A DNA stretch of 64,000 bases from VRUE01 sp963780815. GTDB lineage: Bacteria > Actinomycetota > Thermoleophilia > Solirubrobacterales > 70-9. Shown piece by piece: positions 16,665 through 26,949 of the stretch. Positions within the stretch are counted from its first letter, which is position 1, and every line of letters starts with the position of its first letter. Location: positions 124,001-188,000 of the forward strand of contig CAWADG010000010.1 in NCBI GenBank assembly GCA_963780815.1, written 5' to 3'. Made by a program: the position numbers and the translations under genes. Under the pieces are notes generated by a model. That model made no database searches. It saw nothing but the letters and a program-made list of their open reading frames with translations, and was not told where the DNA came from.

Positions 16665-17651
16665 GTGAGCACCCCCGTCAAAGTCACCGTCACCGGCGCC
16701 GCCGGGCAGATCGGTTACGCCCTGCTGTTCCGTATAGCGAGCGGCCAGATGCTCGGCCCCGACACGCCCGTCGAGCTCAGCCTGCTCGAGATCCCCGACG
16801 CGGTGAAGGCCGCCGAGGGGACGGCGATGGAGCTCGACGACTGCGCCTTCCCGCTGCTGCGCAGGATCGACATCTTCGACGACCCGAATCAGGCGTTCGA
16901 CGGCTGCAACGTCGGGCTCCTGGTCGGCGCCCGGCCCCGCGGTCCCGGCATGGAGCGCGCCGACCTGCTCGAGGCGAACGGTGGGATCTTCAAGCCTCAG
17001 GGCGAAGCGATCGGCGCCGGCGCCGCCGACGACATCCGCGTCCTGGTCGTCGGCAACCCCGCCAACACCAACTGCCTGATCGCGCTCTCGAACGCCGACG
17101 GCGTCCCGCGCGAGCGCTTCACGGCGATGATGCGGCTCGACCACAACCGGGCGATCGCCCAGGTCGCGAACAAGCTCGGGCGTCAGGTCTCCGACGTCTC
17201 GAACATGACCGTGTGGGGCAACCACTCGACCACCCAGTACCCCGATCTGGTCAACGCCCGGGTCGGCGGCCTCGGCGCCTGGGAGGAGGTCGACGACGAG
17301 GCATGGATCGCCGATGAGTTCATCCCCCGCGTCGCCAAACGCGGGGCGGCGATCATCGAGGCCCGCGGCGCGTCGAGCGCCGCCTCGGCGGCGAACGCCG
17401 CGATCGACCACGTCCGCGACTGGGTGCTCGGCACACCGGAGGGCGACTGGGTCTCTATGGGGGTTCCCGCCGACGGCTCCTACGGGGTCGAGGAGGGGAT
17501 CGTCGCGGGCTTTCCCTGCGCCTGCTCCGGCGGCGAGTGGAGGATCGTCGACGGCCTCGAGGTGCCGGAGTTCTCACGCGGGCGGATCGACGCCAGCGCG
17601 GCCGAGCTTCGCGAGGAGCGCGACGCGGTCAGCGACCTCGGCCTGGTCTGA
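16665..17651 (+). CDS. mdh: Malate dehydrogenase
   Basis: Interconverts malate and oxaloacetate with NAD. 328 residues. The nucleotide-binding TGAAGQIGYALLFRIASG motif is at about 10-27; GARPRGPGMERADLL holds the substrate arginines; MRLDHNRA and WGNHSTTQYPD hold the catalytic Asp and His. It resembles the cytosolic-type MDH found in actinobacteria. GTG start with a strong AGGAGG seven bases upstream. Followed by a clear terminator hairpin. Confidence 0.97.
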   Translation: MSTPVKVTVTGAAGQIGYALLFRIASGQMLGPDTPVELSLLEIPDAVKAAEGTAMELDDCAFPLLRRIDIFDDPNQAFDGCNVGLLVGARPRGPGMERADLLEANGGIFKPQGEAIGAGAADDIRVLVVGNPANTNCLIALSNADGVPRERFTAMMRLDHNRAIAQVANKLGRQVSDVSNMTVWGNHSTTQYPDLVNARVGGLGAWEEVDDEAWIADEFIPRVAKRGAAIIEARGASSAASAANAAIDHVRDWVLGTPEGDWVSMGVPADGSYGVEEGIVAGFPCACSGGEWRIVDGLEVPEFSRGRIDASAAELREERDAVSDLGLV

Positions 17652-17662
17652 CCTGAACGAGA

Positions 17663-17688
17663 GAGGCCGGCCCAGGTGGGCCGGCCTC
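17663..17688 (+). terminator. Terminator hairpin after mdh
   Basis: GAGGCCGGCCC (17663-17673), loop AGGT, then the exact complement (17678-17688): an 11-bp stem twelve bases after the mdh stop. No T-tract follows, as is common in actinobacteria. It also lies between convergent genes. Confidence 0.75.
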
Positions 17689-17716
17689 CTCGAAGTACAC
17701 CGGTTCGGGTCGAGCG

Positions 17717-18115
17717 CTATTTGGCGCTGTAGGAGCGCCCTTTCTTCTTGACCCGGCCTTCCTTCTCCAGCTCGCCCAGCACCCTGTAGAGGTAGTTGGG
17801 TTTGATTTTCAATGTTTTGGCGATTTCCGAGGCGGAGATGCCGGGTTTGTCCTGCACCAGTTTCACCGCCTGATCGGCGCGCGTGCCCGATCGTTTGCGG
17901 CGACGGGTGCCGCCCCTTTTCCCTTTTTTCGCCCCTGAGCCTTTCCCTGAGCCTTTGGGGCGGCCGCGGCGGGCCGCCCGACGTGCTCCTCTTGTCGCTT
18001 TCTCACCCAACTCGACGAGCGCACGCTCGAGGCGCCTGCGCTCGTCATCGAGCTCGGCCAGGCGTTTCTTGACCAGGTCCCTGGCCTCGTCTAGGACGTG
18101 TGTAGTGCTTGGCAT
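17717..18115 (-). CDS. Basic coiled-coil plus winged-helix DNA-binding protein
   Basis: 132 residues. An N-terminal helical, probably coiled-coil region (DEARDLVKKRLAELDDERRRLERALVEL; about 8-35) is followed by a Lys/Arg/Gly-rich linker (RRAARRGRPKGSGKG...; about 42-75). The C-terminal winged helix (78-132) has QAVKLVQDKPGISASEIAKT and YLYRVLGELEKEGRVKKKG. It looks like a small nucleoid-associated or regulatory protein; no characterised homologue is recognised. The ATG at 18115 has AAAGGA upstream; longer in-frame sequence upstream is unlikely. Inverted repeats at 18187-18224 may be its control sites. Confidence 0.75.
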   Translation of the reverse strand: MPSTTHVLDEARDLVKKRLAELDDERRRLERALVELGEKATRGARRAARRGRPKGSGKGSGAKKGKRGGTRRRKRSGTRADQAVKLVQDKPGISASEIAKTLKIKPNYLYRVLGELEKEGRVKKKGRSYSAK

Positions 18116-18186
18116 TTGTGTCCTTTCGCCTCGTGCACGTGAGGAGGCACGAGTTGTCAGCGGTTCGCCTCGCCAGCAGTCTGTCA

Positions 18187-18224
18187 CAGTCACAGTGCGG
18201 TGTGACTGCACACTGGACGGTGTG
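18187..18224. promoter_or_regulatory. Two adjacent inverted repeats upstream of the winged-helix gene
   Basis: CAGTCACA-N6-TGTGACTG (18187-18208) is followed directly by CACAC-N6-GTGTG (18209-18224); centres are 19 bp apart. Similar half-sites with equal spacers suggest a tandem operator for one regulator, perhaps the winged-helix protein itself. Confidence 0.5.
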
Positions 18225-18269
18225 GCCACGTCACATCAAACGGTTTTGGAATCCCCGGGTTTGGGTAAT

Positions 18270-19160
18270 TCAAACAGTTCGCTGGCGCTGGCGGTCGGGT
18301 GTGATCCGGACGACGTTCCAGGCGATCCCCAATTTCTCCATCGCCCCGATGATCAGTGCGGAGGGGTCGATCTCCCATCTCCGCAGCCCGTGTACCGCCG
18401 AGCGCGGGAACGCGTGGTGATTGTGGTGCCATGACTCCCCGAGGGAGGGGACCGCGAGCCAGAAGACGTTGGTCGAGTGATCGTCGGTGTCGAAACGCCT
18501 GCTGCCGAGGAAATGACAGACGGAGTTGACGCTCCAGGTCACGTGGTGGACGAAGAAGATCCGGACCAGGCCGCCCCAGAGCAGCCCGGTCAGCGCTCCG
18601 GCGGCGGAGCCGCTTGCCAGGTACCCGGCGAGGGCCGGGATCGCGAGGCCGGCGAGGGTGAGCCAGCCGAAGTTGCGCGAGATGATTCGCATTCCGCGGT
18701 CCTCGTAGAGGTCGGGCGCGTGCCTTCGCCAGTCCGCCCTGCCCTGGCTCGAGAGCAGCCAGCCTGAGTGCGCATGCCAGAGGCCGCCGAGGACGCCGAC
18801 GACGCCTCCGCCGTGTCCCACGTGTGGGCTGTGGGGGTCTCCCTCGCGGTCGGTGTGGGCGTGGTGCTTGCGATGATCCGCCACCCAGGAGATGACCGGG
18901 CCCTGCACCGCCATCGAGCCGAGGACGGCGAAGGCGTACTCGACCGCCTTCGACGTCTGGAACGAGCGATGCGTCAGCAGACGGTGGTATCCGACCGTGA
19001 TGCCGACCGCGGTCAGCAGGTACATCGCGGCGGCGATCGCGACGTCGGCGCCGCTGACGACGCTGTTCCAGAGCAGGGCGATTGCGGCGACGGTCGCCGC
19101 GAAGGGGACGACCACCGCACCAAGGTTCACGGCCTTCTCGACTCTGCCCATCGGCTCCAT
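18270..19160 (-). CDS. Acyl-CoA/acyl-lipid delta-9 fatty-acid desaturase
   Basis: 296-residue membrane di-iron desaturase. All three histidine boxes are visible: HRLLTH (about residue 60), HRKHHAH (about 96) and HNHHAF (about 248), with the intervening hydrophobic pairs. Such enzymes introduce a cis double bond in saturated acyl chains with O2 and adjust membrane fluidity. Divergent from a PucR-type regulator that may control it; a TTGTCA-N6-TGACAA palindrome lies between. Confidence 0.93.
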   Translation of the reverse strand: MEPMGRVEKAVNLGAVVVPFAATVAAIALLWNSVVSGADVAIAAAMYLLTAVGITVGYHRLLTHRSFQTSKAVEYAFAVLGSMAVQGPVISWVADHRKHHAHTDREGDPHSPHVGHGGGVVGVLGGLWHAHSGWLLSSQGRADWRRHAPDLYEDRGMRIISRNFGWLTLAGLAIPALAGYLASGSAAGALTGLLWGGLVRIFFVHHVTWSVNSVCHFLGSRRFDTDDHSTNVFWLAVPSLGESWHHNHHAFPRSAVHGLRRWEIDPSALIIGAMEKLGIAWNVVRITPDRQRQRTV

Positions 19161-19227
19161 CGCCGAGAAAGTTACCTGTCAATATCAACAAGAACTACGC
19201 TCCAGGTCAATTCCTGATTGGCGATTC

Positions 19228-19245
19228 TTGTCACTGATATGACAA
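19228..19245. promoter_or_regulatory. TTGTCA-N6-TGACAA palindrome in the desaturase/PucR gap
   Basis: Perfect 6-bp arms (19228-19233, 19240-19245) overlapping the ATG of the PucR gene. A related half site, TGTCA-atatca-ACAA, lies at about 19179-19194 close to the desaturase start. Together they could coordinate the divergent genes. Confidence 0.5.
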
Positions 19246-20549
19246 AAAGCACCCACTCCGAGCCCTGGCGCGGGCTTTCGCCGCAGGTCGCCGGCGTGAT
19301 CGAGCCCGAGCTCGACGCTGTGACCGAGGAGATCCTGGCCTCGATCGCGCGCGAGGTGCCCGAGTACGCCCGCCCGCTCGAGGGCAGCTTCGGGCGCGGG
19401 GTGCGGACCGGCGTCGGCGAGGCGCTCTCCCAGTTCGTCGCGCTCGTCCGCGACCCCGATGCCGGTCGCGAGCCGGGACGCGAGGTCTACCTGGCCCTCG
19501 GCCGCGGGGAGCTGGGCCAGGGCCGCACCCTCGACTCGCTGCAGGCTGCCTACCGGGTCGGGGCGCGTGTCGCCTGGCGCCACCTCTCGGCGAGCGGCCG
19601 CGAGGCCGGGCTCGACCCCGAGGCCCTGAGCCTCCTCGCCGAGGCGATCTTCGCCTACATCGACGAACTCTCGGCCGACTCGGTCGAGGGCTACGCGCTC
19701 GCCCAGTCCGAGCTCGACGACGTCCGCCGCCGCCGCCGCCGCGAGCTGGCATCGCTCCTGATCGCCGAGCCGGCCGCGACCGAGGCCGATGCCCGCGCCG
19801 CTGCCCAGGCCGCGGGTTGGTCGCTTCCACGCCGCGCCGCCGCCGCGGCCTGCGCGGAGGAGGACCTCGGCCCGCTCTCGCGCCGCCTGCCCGCCGACTG
19901 CCTCGGCGTCGCGCTCGAGGATCTCGGCTGCGTCCTCGTGCCCGACCCCGATGGCCCGGGGCGGGCGGCCGCCGTCGAGCGAGCGGCCGACGCCGCCGTG
20001 CTGGCGATCGGCCCGCCGGCCCCGCTGGCCGAGCTCGCCACCTCCTGGTCGCTGGCGCGGGCGACGCTGCGGGCCGCCGCGGCCGGCGCGCTCCCCGGCC
20101 GGGGAGCGCTGGTCGCCGACGAGCACCTGGGGGCGCTGATGCTGTTCGAGGGCCGGGTGCTGGCGCGGCGGATGGCGGTGCGCCGGCTCGCCCCGCTCGA
20201 GGGCCTCACCGAAAGGGCGGCGGAGCGGATGCGGGAGACGGCGCTCGCCTACGTCGACCACGGGGGCAACTCGGTCGCGATGGCGAAGGCCCTTCATCTT
20301 CACCCGCAGACGGTCCGCTACCGCGTCCACCGGCTGCGGGAGCTGCTCGGCGAGCAGCTCGACGATCCGGGCGCCCGGTTCGAGCTCGAGGTCGCCCTGC
20401 GCTCGGCGGCGCCCGCCGATGCCGGTGACCGCGTGCCCGGGGCGCTCAAAGCGCGCCAGGCGGGCGACGTCGACGTGAAGGAGGGCGCCTGGCCGCGACC
20501 ACTCATAGCGACGGTAGGTCTCTCGTCCCGGACCGCGGCGCCGGGATAG
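19239..20549 (+). CDS. PucR/CdaR-type regulator with foreign C-terminal tail
   Basis: 436 residues as read. A helical N-terminal domain (WRGLSPQVAGVIEPELDAVTEEI...) is followed by a middle domain and the C-terminal PucR HTH: YVDHGGNSVAMAKALHLHPQTVRYRVHRLRELLG (about 340-373). The native protein should end near ALRSAA (about residue 395). The final 40 or so residues are read through antisense DNA of an IS481 remnant that abuts the gene, so the tail is acquired. The HTH is intact, so the regulator may still work. The ATG at 19239 was chosen over a TTG at 19218. Divergent to the desaturase and a plausible controller of it. Confidence 0.85.
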   Translation: MTKSTHSEPWRGLSPQVAGVIEPELDAVTEEILASIAREVPEYARPLEGSFGRGVRTGVGEALSQFVALVRDPDAGREPGREVYLALGRGELGQGRTLDSLQAAYRVGARVAWRHLSASGREAGLDPEALSLLAEAIFAYIDELSADSVEGYALAQSELDDVRRRRRRELASLLIAEPAATEADARAAAQAAGWSLPRRAAAAACAEEDLGPLSRRLPADCLGVALEDLGCVLVPDPDGPGRAAAVERAADAAVLAIGPPAPLAELATSWSLARATLRAAAAGALPGRGALVADEHLGALMLFEGRVLARRMAVRRLAPLEGLTERAAERMRETALAYVDHGGNSVAMAKALHLHPQTVRYRVHRLRELLGEQLDDPGARFELEVALRSAAPADAGDRVPGALKARQAGDVDVKEGAWPRPLIATVGLSSRTAAPG

Positions 20550-20945
20550 GCCATGGCGCTTCAGGACCTTCCAGATCGTCGAGCGGGCGCGGCGGCAGAT
20601 CCCCGCCAAGCGGCCGGGGCCGAGGCCGGTCTCCCGCCTGGCGCGCAGGATCGGCTCCTCTTCGGCCGCCGTGAGCCGCCGCGGCTGGCGATGGGGTCGC
20701 GAGGGGCGATCGAGGAGCCAGCTGCCCGTTGCCAGCTCCTCTGCGCTTGCTCGCCGATAGCGATGCCACCAGCGGTGGGCCGTCGCCGGCGCCACGCAGA
20801 AGGCGGCAGCTGCCGCCTTCTGCGTCATCCGCGACTCGATCGCCTCTGCCAGGGCCAGCCTGCCCGCTGGTCCGAGAGCAGCGTTACCGTGAACCTTCAT
20901 CCGGGTCCTCCTTGCTTAGGGCGTCAACAACCCCGAGCTTGTTGG
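20418..20945 (-). pseudogene. IS481-family transposase remnant (5' part only)
   Basis: The reading frame from the ATG at 20900 gives MKVHGNAALGPAGRLALAEA, an HTH segment, DRPSRPHRQPRRLTAAEEE, GPGRLAGICRRARSTIWKVL, and RYEWSRPGALLHVDVARLAR up to RPGHAVTG. This is the N-terminal 150-160 residues of an IS481-type DDE transposase including the first catalytic Asp (HVD). It then breaks off at about 20420 inside the end of the PucR gene; the rest of the catalytic core is missing. AAGGAGG precedes the ATG, and a CAACAA...TTGTTG inverted repeat (about 20921-20945) may be the element's left end. Confidence 0.82.
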
Positions 20946-20993
20946 AGGGACCGGATGCCTTCAGCGCGTTCACAAGGTGTGTGGGCGGGTCAG

Positions 20994-21620
20994 CTAGCCG
21001 CGGCGCCGGCGCGGCATCGTGCGGAAGACGGCGTCCCAGAGCGGCGAGGAGACGCCGAACCCGAAGCGGTGGTCCTGGAAGTGGTGGCGCATGTGCTGCT
21101 CACGCAGCTTCTTGCCCAGCTTCGACTTCGGCACGAAGTGATGGACGTAGTAGTGCATGTAGTCGTAGGCGAGGTAGCCCGCGATGAAGCCGCCGAACAG
21201 CGGAAAGGCCTCCGGGGTGCCGAACAGCGCCGTGAAGCCGAAGAAGAAGAGCGCCGCGAGCGGGATCGAGACCGCGGGCGGCATCACCAGCCGGAGCTTG
21301 TCGTTGGGATGGTCGTGGTGGATGCCGTGGATGATGAAGTGCATCCGCCGACCGAACCCGTTGTCGGGCTCCCAGTGGAAGATCAGCCGGTGCAGCCAGT
21401 ACTCGGTCAGGGTCCAGATCCCGACGCCACCGACGGTCAGCAGCGCCAGCTCCCAGACCGGAAGGCCACGATCGGCCCCCAGCCACTCCATCGCCACGAT
21501 CACCGGGATGAAGATCAGCGCCGGGATCGCCGGGTGCACGCGCGAGAAGAAATTGAGGAATTCGCTCTCGAACAGCTGCGGCGACGCCGCCAGCTTGTCG
21601 GTCCGGTCATGGGCCTCCAT
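20994..21620 (-). CDS. Fatty-acid hydroxylase superfamily membrane protein
   Basis: 208 residues. Di-iron histidine clusters HRLIFH, HGIHHDHPND, HYYVHH and HMRHHF follow the order seen in fatty-acid 2-hydroxylase (Scs7/FA2H-like) proteins, with four hydrophobic segments. Likely hydroxylates an acyl chain or lipid using O2; carotenoid hydroxylases share the fold and cannot be excluded. The ATG at 21620 (MEAHDRTDKLAASPQ) is preferred; the upstream in-frame extension looks non-coding. Clusters with the desaturase as lipid-modifying genes. Confidence 0.88.
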   Translation of the reverse strand: MEAHDRTDKLAASPQLFESEFLNFFSRVHPAIPALIFIPVIVAMEWLGADRGLPVWELALLTVGGVGIWTLTEYWLHRLIFHWEPDNGFGRRMHFIIHGIHHDHPNDKLRLVMPPAVSIPLAALFFFGFTALFGTPEAFPLFGGFIAGYLAYDYMHYYVHHFVPKSKLGKKLREQHMRHHFQDHRFGFGVSSPLWDAVFRTMPRRRRG

Positions 21621-21756
21621 CGGGTCCAATGGTAACGCCGGCGGATTCCGCCGCCCGCAACACGCGGGGAAGATGTGACACGCCTGTTTCAAAGACGTTG
21701 CGCTTTGCGGAAATGCGCCTGGCGGGGTCGAGCCGAGAGTGCCACGATGCGCCGCG

Positions 21757-21954
21757 ATGCCGCGCAAGCCGAAGCCGCCGAGCTGTGAGGACTGCTACTT
21801 CCACAGGAACCTTCTCTGCGCCCTCGACCTCGACCGGCCCTGCACGACATTCCGGCCCGACCGGCCCGAGGGCCTTGTCCCTCCGCGACAGCCGGTCCTC
21901 CTGATGCGCCCCCCGCGCTGGGCGAACCAGGCCCACTCTCGCGTCGCGGCATAG
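21757..21954 (+). CDS. Small cysteine-rich protein of unknown function
   Basis: 65 residues: MPRKPKPPSCEDCYFHRNLL, then CALDLDRPCTTFRP, ending in a basic tail. Four cysteines and a histidine (Cys-x2-Cys-x2-His, then two more Cys) could bind zinc or an Fe-S cluster. CACGAT eight bases before the ATG could be a -10. The ordered Cys/His spacing argues for a real gene, but I recognise no named family. Confidence 0.55.
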   Translation: MPRKPKPPSCEDCYFHRNLLCALDLDRPCTTFRPDRPEGLVPPRQPVLLMRPPRWANQAHSRVAA

Positions 21955-22005
21955 GGGTCGACTCAGCGGCAACTCGGGCAGGACCCGCCCGCGGTTACCT
22001 CTGGC

Positions 22006-22011
22006 TATGTT
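22006..22011 (+). promoter_or_regulatory. -10 box TATGTT of hsp20-lon
   Basis: Six bases before the hsp20 ATG, which predicts a leaderless transcript. No HAIR or CIRCE heat-shock operator was seen nearby. Confidence 0.5.
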
Positions 22012-22017
22012 TCCCCC

Positions 22018-22461
22018 ATGCCCGAGCGCGACGTGTTCGTGAACTTCGCCCGCATGCGGCGGGAGATGGACGAGATGCTCGGCGGCGGCTGGGGCCGTAC
22101 CGCCTACGTCAGCCGCCGCAGCTCCGGCTTCTCGCCCAACGTCGACGTCTACTACTGCGGCGACCCGCAGCGGGCCGTCGTCAAGGTCGACCTCGCCGGG
22201 GTCGAGCTCGACGCCGTCGGGATCGAGGTCAGCGGCCGGGCTCTGGCGATCGTCGGCGAGCGCGCCGTCCAGGAGACCGAGGGCCGCGTCTATCAACAGG
22301 TCGAGATCCCGTCGGGCCCGTTCCGGCGCGTCGTCGAGCTCCAGGCCGAGGTCGACCCCGACCGGGCCAAGGCCACCTACGAGGACGGCGTCCTGCAGAT
22401 CGACCTGCAGCTCCGCGACCCGGCGGAGACGACCCGCCGGGTGCCGATCGGACGGGAGTGA
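22018..22461 (+). CDS. Small heat-shock protein (Hsp20/alpha-crystallin)
   Basis: 147 residues. The central alpha-crystallin domain (about 38-135) runs from PNVDVYYCGDPQRAVVKVDL through GIEVSGRALAIVGER to YEDGVLQIDLQL, the typical end of the domain. ATP-independent holdase that binds unfolding proteins. Its stop is one base from the lon ATG, so holdase and protease are made together, a sensible proteostasis pair. Confidence 0.93.
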   Translation: MPERDVFVNFARMRREMDEMLGGGWGRTAYVSRRSSGFSPNVDVYYCGDPQRAVVKVDLAGVELDAVGIEVSGRALAIVGERAVQETEGRVYQQVEIPSGPFRRVVELQAEVDPDRAKATYEDGVLQIDLQLRDPAETTRRVPIGRE

Positions 22462-22462
22462 A

Positions 22463-24847
<2,385 letters not shown>

Positions 24848-24854
24848 GGCCGAG

Positions 24855-26396
24855 ATGGAGGCCACCGGAGCCCTCGACAGGTGGAGGCCTGCGGGCTTCC
24901 TCGATCAGGCCCGTGAGGCTGTCCGGGCCCGCTCGAGGGCGTTCTGGATAGTCGCCGGGCTGACCGTCCTCGCGGCGGGACTGCGGCTCACGACCCTCGG
25001 CGTCCAGTCGTACCACCACGACGAGATCGTCACCGCCAGTCGCGTCCTGCGCGGCAGCTTCGGGCACGCGATGGACGTAGTCAGCTTCAGCGAGTCGGCG
25101 CCGCCGCTCTTCTACGTACTCGCCTGGCTCTGGGTGCAGCTCGTCGGGACCGGGGAGTTCGGGCTGCGATCGCTTTCGGCGCTGGCCGGGATCGCGACGG
25201 TGCCGGTCGTCTATCTGATCGGCCTCGAGCTGCGCGACAGGCGGGCCGGGATCCTCGCCGCCGGGCTGGTCGCGGTGAACCCGATGCTGGTGTGGTACTC
25301 ACAGGAGGCGCGTGGCTATTCGCTGCTCGTCCTGTTCGGGTCGGTAGCCGCTCTCTACTTCGTGCGGGCGCTGGAGCGAGGCCGCCGCCGCGACCTGCTC
25401 GGCTGGGGCGCGGCGTCGGCGCTGGCCCTCGCGACCCATTACTTCGCGATCTTCCCGATCGCGATCGAGGCCTTCTGGCTGCTGCGTCGGCGCGGGCGGG
25501 CGACGGCGGCCGGGATCGGCATCGTCGTCGCGACCGGCGTCGCCCTGGCACCGCTCGCGGTCCACCAGACGCTCCAGGGCCACGCCGATTGGATCGGCGG
25601 CCACAGCCTCGGCCACCGGCTCTGGGAGGCGGCGGCCACCTTCGCCGTCGGCGAGACCGGCGAAGTGATCGCCCAGCCCGAGCGCCTCACCCCCGCGATC
25701 GTGCCGCTGGTGGCGATGTTCGCGGCTCTCGTGCTCCTCGCCGCACGCGGCGAGCGCGGCGAGCGCCGCGCCGCCGGGCTGATGCTCTCGATCGCCGCCT
25801 TCACCGTCACGGTGCCGCTGGCCGTCGCGGTCGTCCACCCGGCGGCCGACTTCGTCCTCGCCCGCAACCTGATCCCGGCGCTGGTCCCGCTCCTTGTCGC
25901 TGTCGCGATCTCCACCACCCTCGACCGGGCGCGTCGAACGGGAATCGCGGTCGCCGCGGTGCTCTTCGCCTACTCGCTCGGGTTCACGGTCCTCGCCGAC
26001 TCCTCGCCCTCGCTGCAGCGCGTCGATTGGAAGTCGGTCGCTGCCCGGCTCGGCGAACCGCGGGCTCCGCGGGCGATGGTGAGCTGGACCCTCGGCCAGG
26101 CATCGCTCCGCCACTACCTCTCGACCGGCTCGTTCCAGGTCAGGGCCTCGGAAGAATTCCCCTGGTACGTGCACGAAATCGATTTCATCTCCGACGGCGA
26201 CACGCCCCCCGTCCCGCGGCGCCTCCTCGGGCCCGGATTCGCCGCGGCCGGGTACGAGTCCGTCGGCCCGTTGCGGATCCGGCGTTACGCGCTCCCCGGC
26301 CCCGACGTCGCCCGCCTGCGGCTGCGCCGGGTCGACGATGCCTCGCTCAATTTCGGCTCCAACACGGTCCTCCTCGATGGGATCGGCCCGGGGTGA
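24855..26396 (+). CDS. GT-C (GT39/PMT-like) membrane glycosyltransferase
   Basis: 513 residues, strongly hydrophobic, with about 11-12 transmembrane segments. The first external loop has SYHHDEIV, the acidic motif typical of GT-C enzymes that use polyprenyl-phosphate sugars; WYSQEARGYSLLVLFG is another conserved block of the family. The C-terminal third is extracellular and soluble. Likely transfers a sugar to a protein or cell-wall polymer outside the membrane; acceptor unknown. Starts at ATG 24855, eight bases after the lon stop. Confidence 0.85.
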   Translation: MEATGALDRWRPAGFLDQAREAVRARSRAFWIVAGLTVLAAGLRLTTLGVQSYHHDEIVTASRVLRGSFGHAMDVVSFSESAPPLFYVLAWLWVQLVGTGEFGLRSLSALAGIATVPVVYLIGLELRDRRAGILAAGLVAVNPMLVWYSQEARGYSLLVLFGSVAALYFVRALERGRRRDLLGWGAASALALATHYFAIFPIAIEAFWLLRRRGRATAAGIGIVVATGVALAPLAVHQTLQGHADWIGGHSLGHRLWEAAATFAVGETGEVIAQPERLTPAIVPLVAMFAALVLLAARGERGERRAAGLMLSIAAFTVTVPLAVAVVHPAADFVLARNLIPALVPLLVAVAISTTLDRARRTGIAVAAVLFAYSLGFTVLADSSPSLQRVDWKSVAARLGEPRAPRAMVSWTLGQASLRHYLSTGSFQVRASEEFPWYVHEIDFISDGDTPPVPRRLLGPGFAAAGYESVGPLRIRRYALPGPDVARLRLRRVDDASLNFGSNTVLLDGIGPG

Positions 26397-26458
26397 TGCC
26401 CGAATCTCCCGCTACGGGGGTATTCTGAGCCTGCAAGTTTCCCCAGCGAGGAGAAGGC

Positions 26459-26905
26459 ATGGCCAAGACATCATCGAGGGCGACCCAGACCGCGGATCGC
26501 GCCACCGAGCTCTACTCGACAGCGCGCGAGAACCCGTATGTACAGCGGCTGATCGAGGACGAAGAACTGCGCGACAGCCTGAAGAACGCGTTCGAAGCCG
26601 CCCGCGGCGCCTACAGCCGCGCGACCGGCAACGGCCACAGCCCGGTCAAGGCCGTGACCAACGACAAGAAGGTCCAGAAGGACCTGCGCTCCGCCGCTGA
26701 GAACCTGCGCGAGGCATCCGAGCACCTGCGTGCGCCGAAGAAGCGCAAGAAGAGCCGCCTCGGCCGGCTGATCCTGTTCGGGATCGTCGCCGGGGTCATC
26801 GCCCTGGTCGTCAGCGAGGACGCCCGCAAGACGGTCCTCGACGCGCTTTTCGGCGCCGAAGAGGAGTTCGAGTACACGAGCGCGAGCAGCATCAACGGCG
26901 CCTAG
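26459..26905 (+). CDS. Membrane-anchored helical protein of unknown function
   Basis: 148 residues. A hydrophilic, charged helical region (ARENPYVQRLIEDEELRDSL...) and a Lys-rich stretch KKRKKSRLGR precede one transmembrane segment (LILFGIVAGVIALVV, about 103-118) and a short acidic tail. GAGGAG lies seven bases before the ATG. TATTCT at about 26421 could be the -10, giving a leader of about 30 bases. No family recognised; resembles small actinobacterial cell-envelope proteins. Confidence 0.75.
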   Translation: MAKTSSRATQTADRATELYSTARENPYVQRLIEDEELRDSLKNAFEAARGAYSRATGNGHSPVKAVTNDKKVQKDLRSAAENLREASEHLRAPKKRKKSRLGRLILFGIVAGVIALVVSEDARKTVLDALFGAEEEFEYTSASSINGA

Positions 26906-26934
26906 GTCCCGCCCGGAGTCTCCGGGCCTGCTCG

Positions 26935-26940
26935 TAGACT
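26935..26940 (+). promoter_or_regulatory. -10 box TAGACT of the TetR-MMPL genes
   Basis: Nine bases before the tetR ATG; matches the short-leader pattern of this window. Confidence 0.4.
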
Positions 26941-26949
26941 GGAAAAGCG

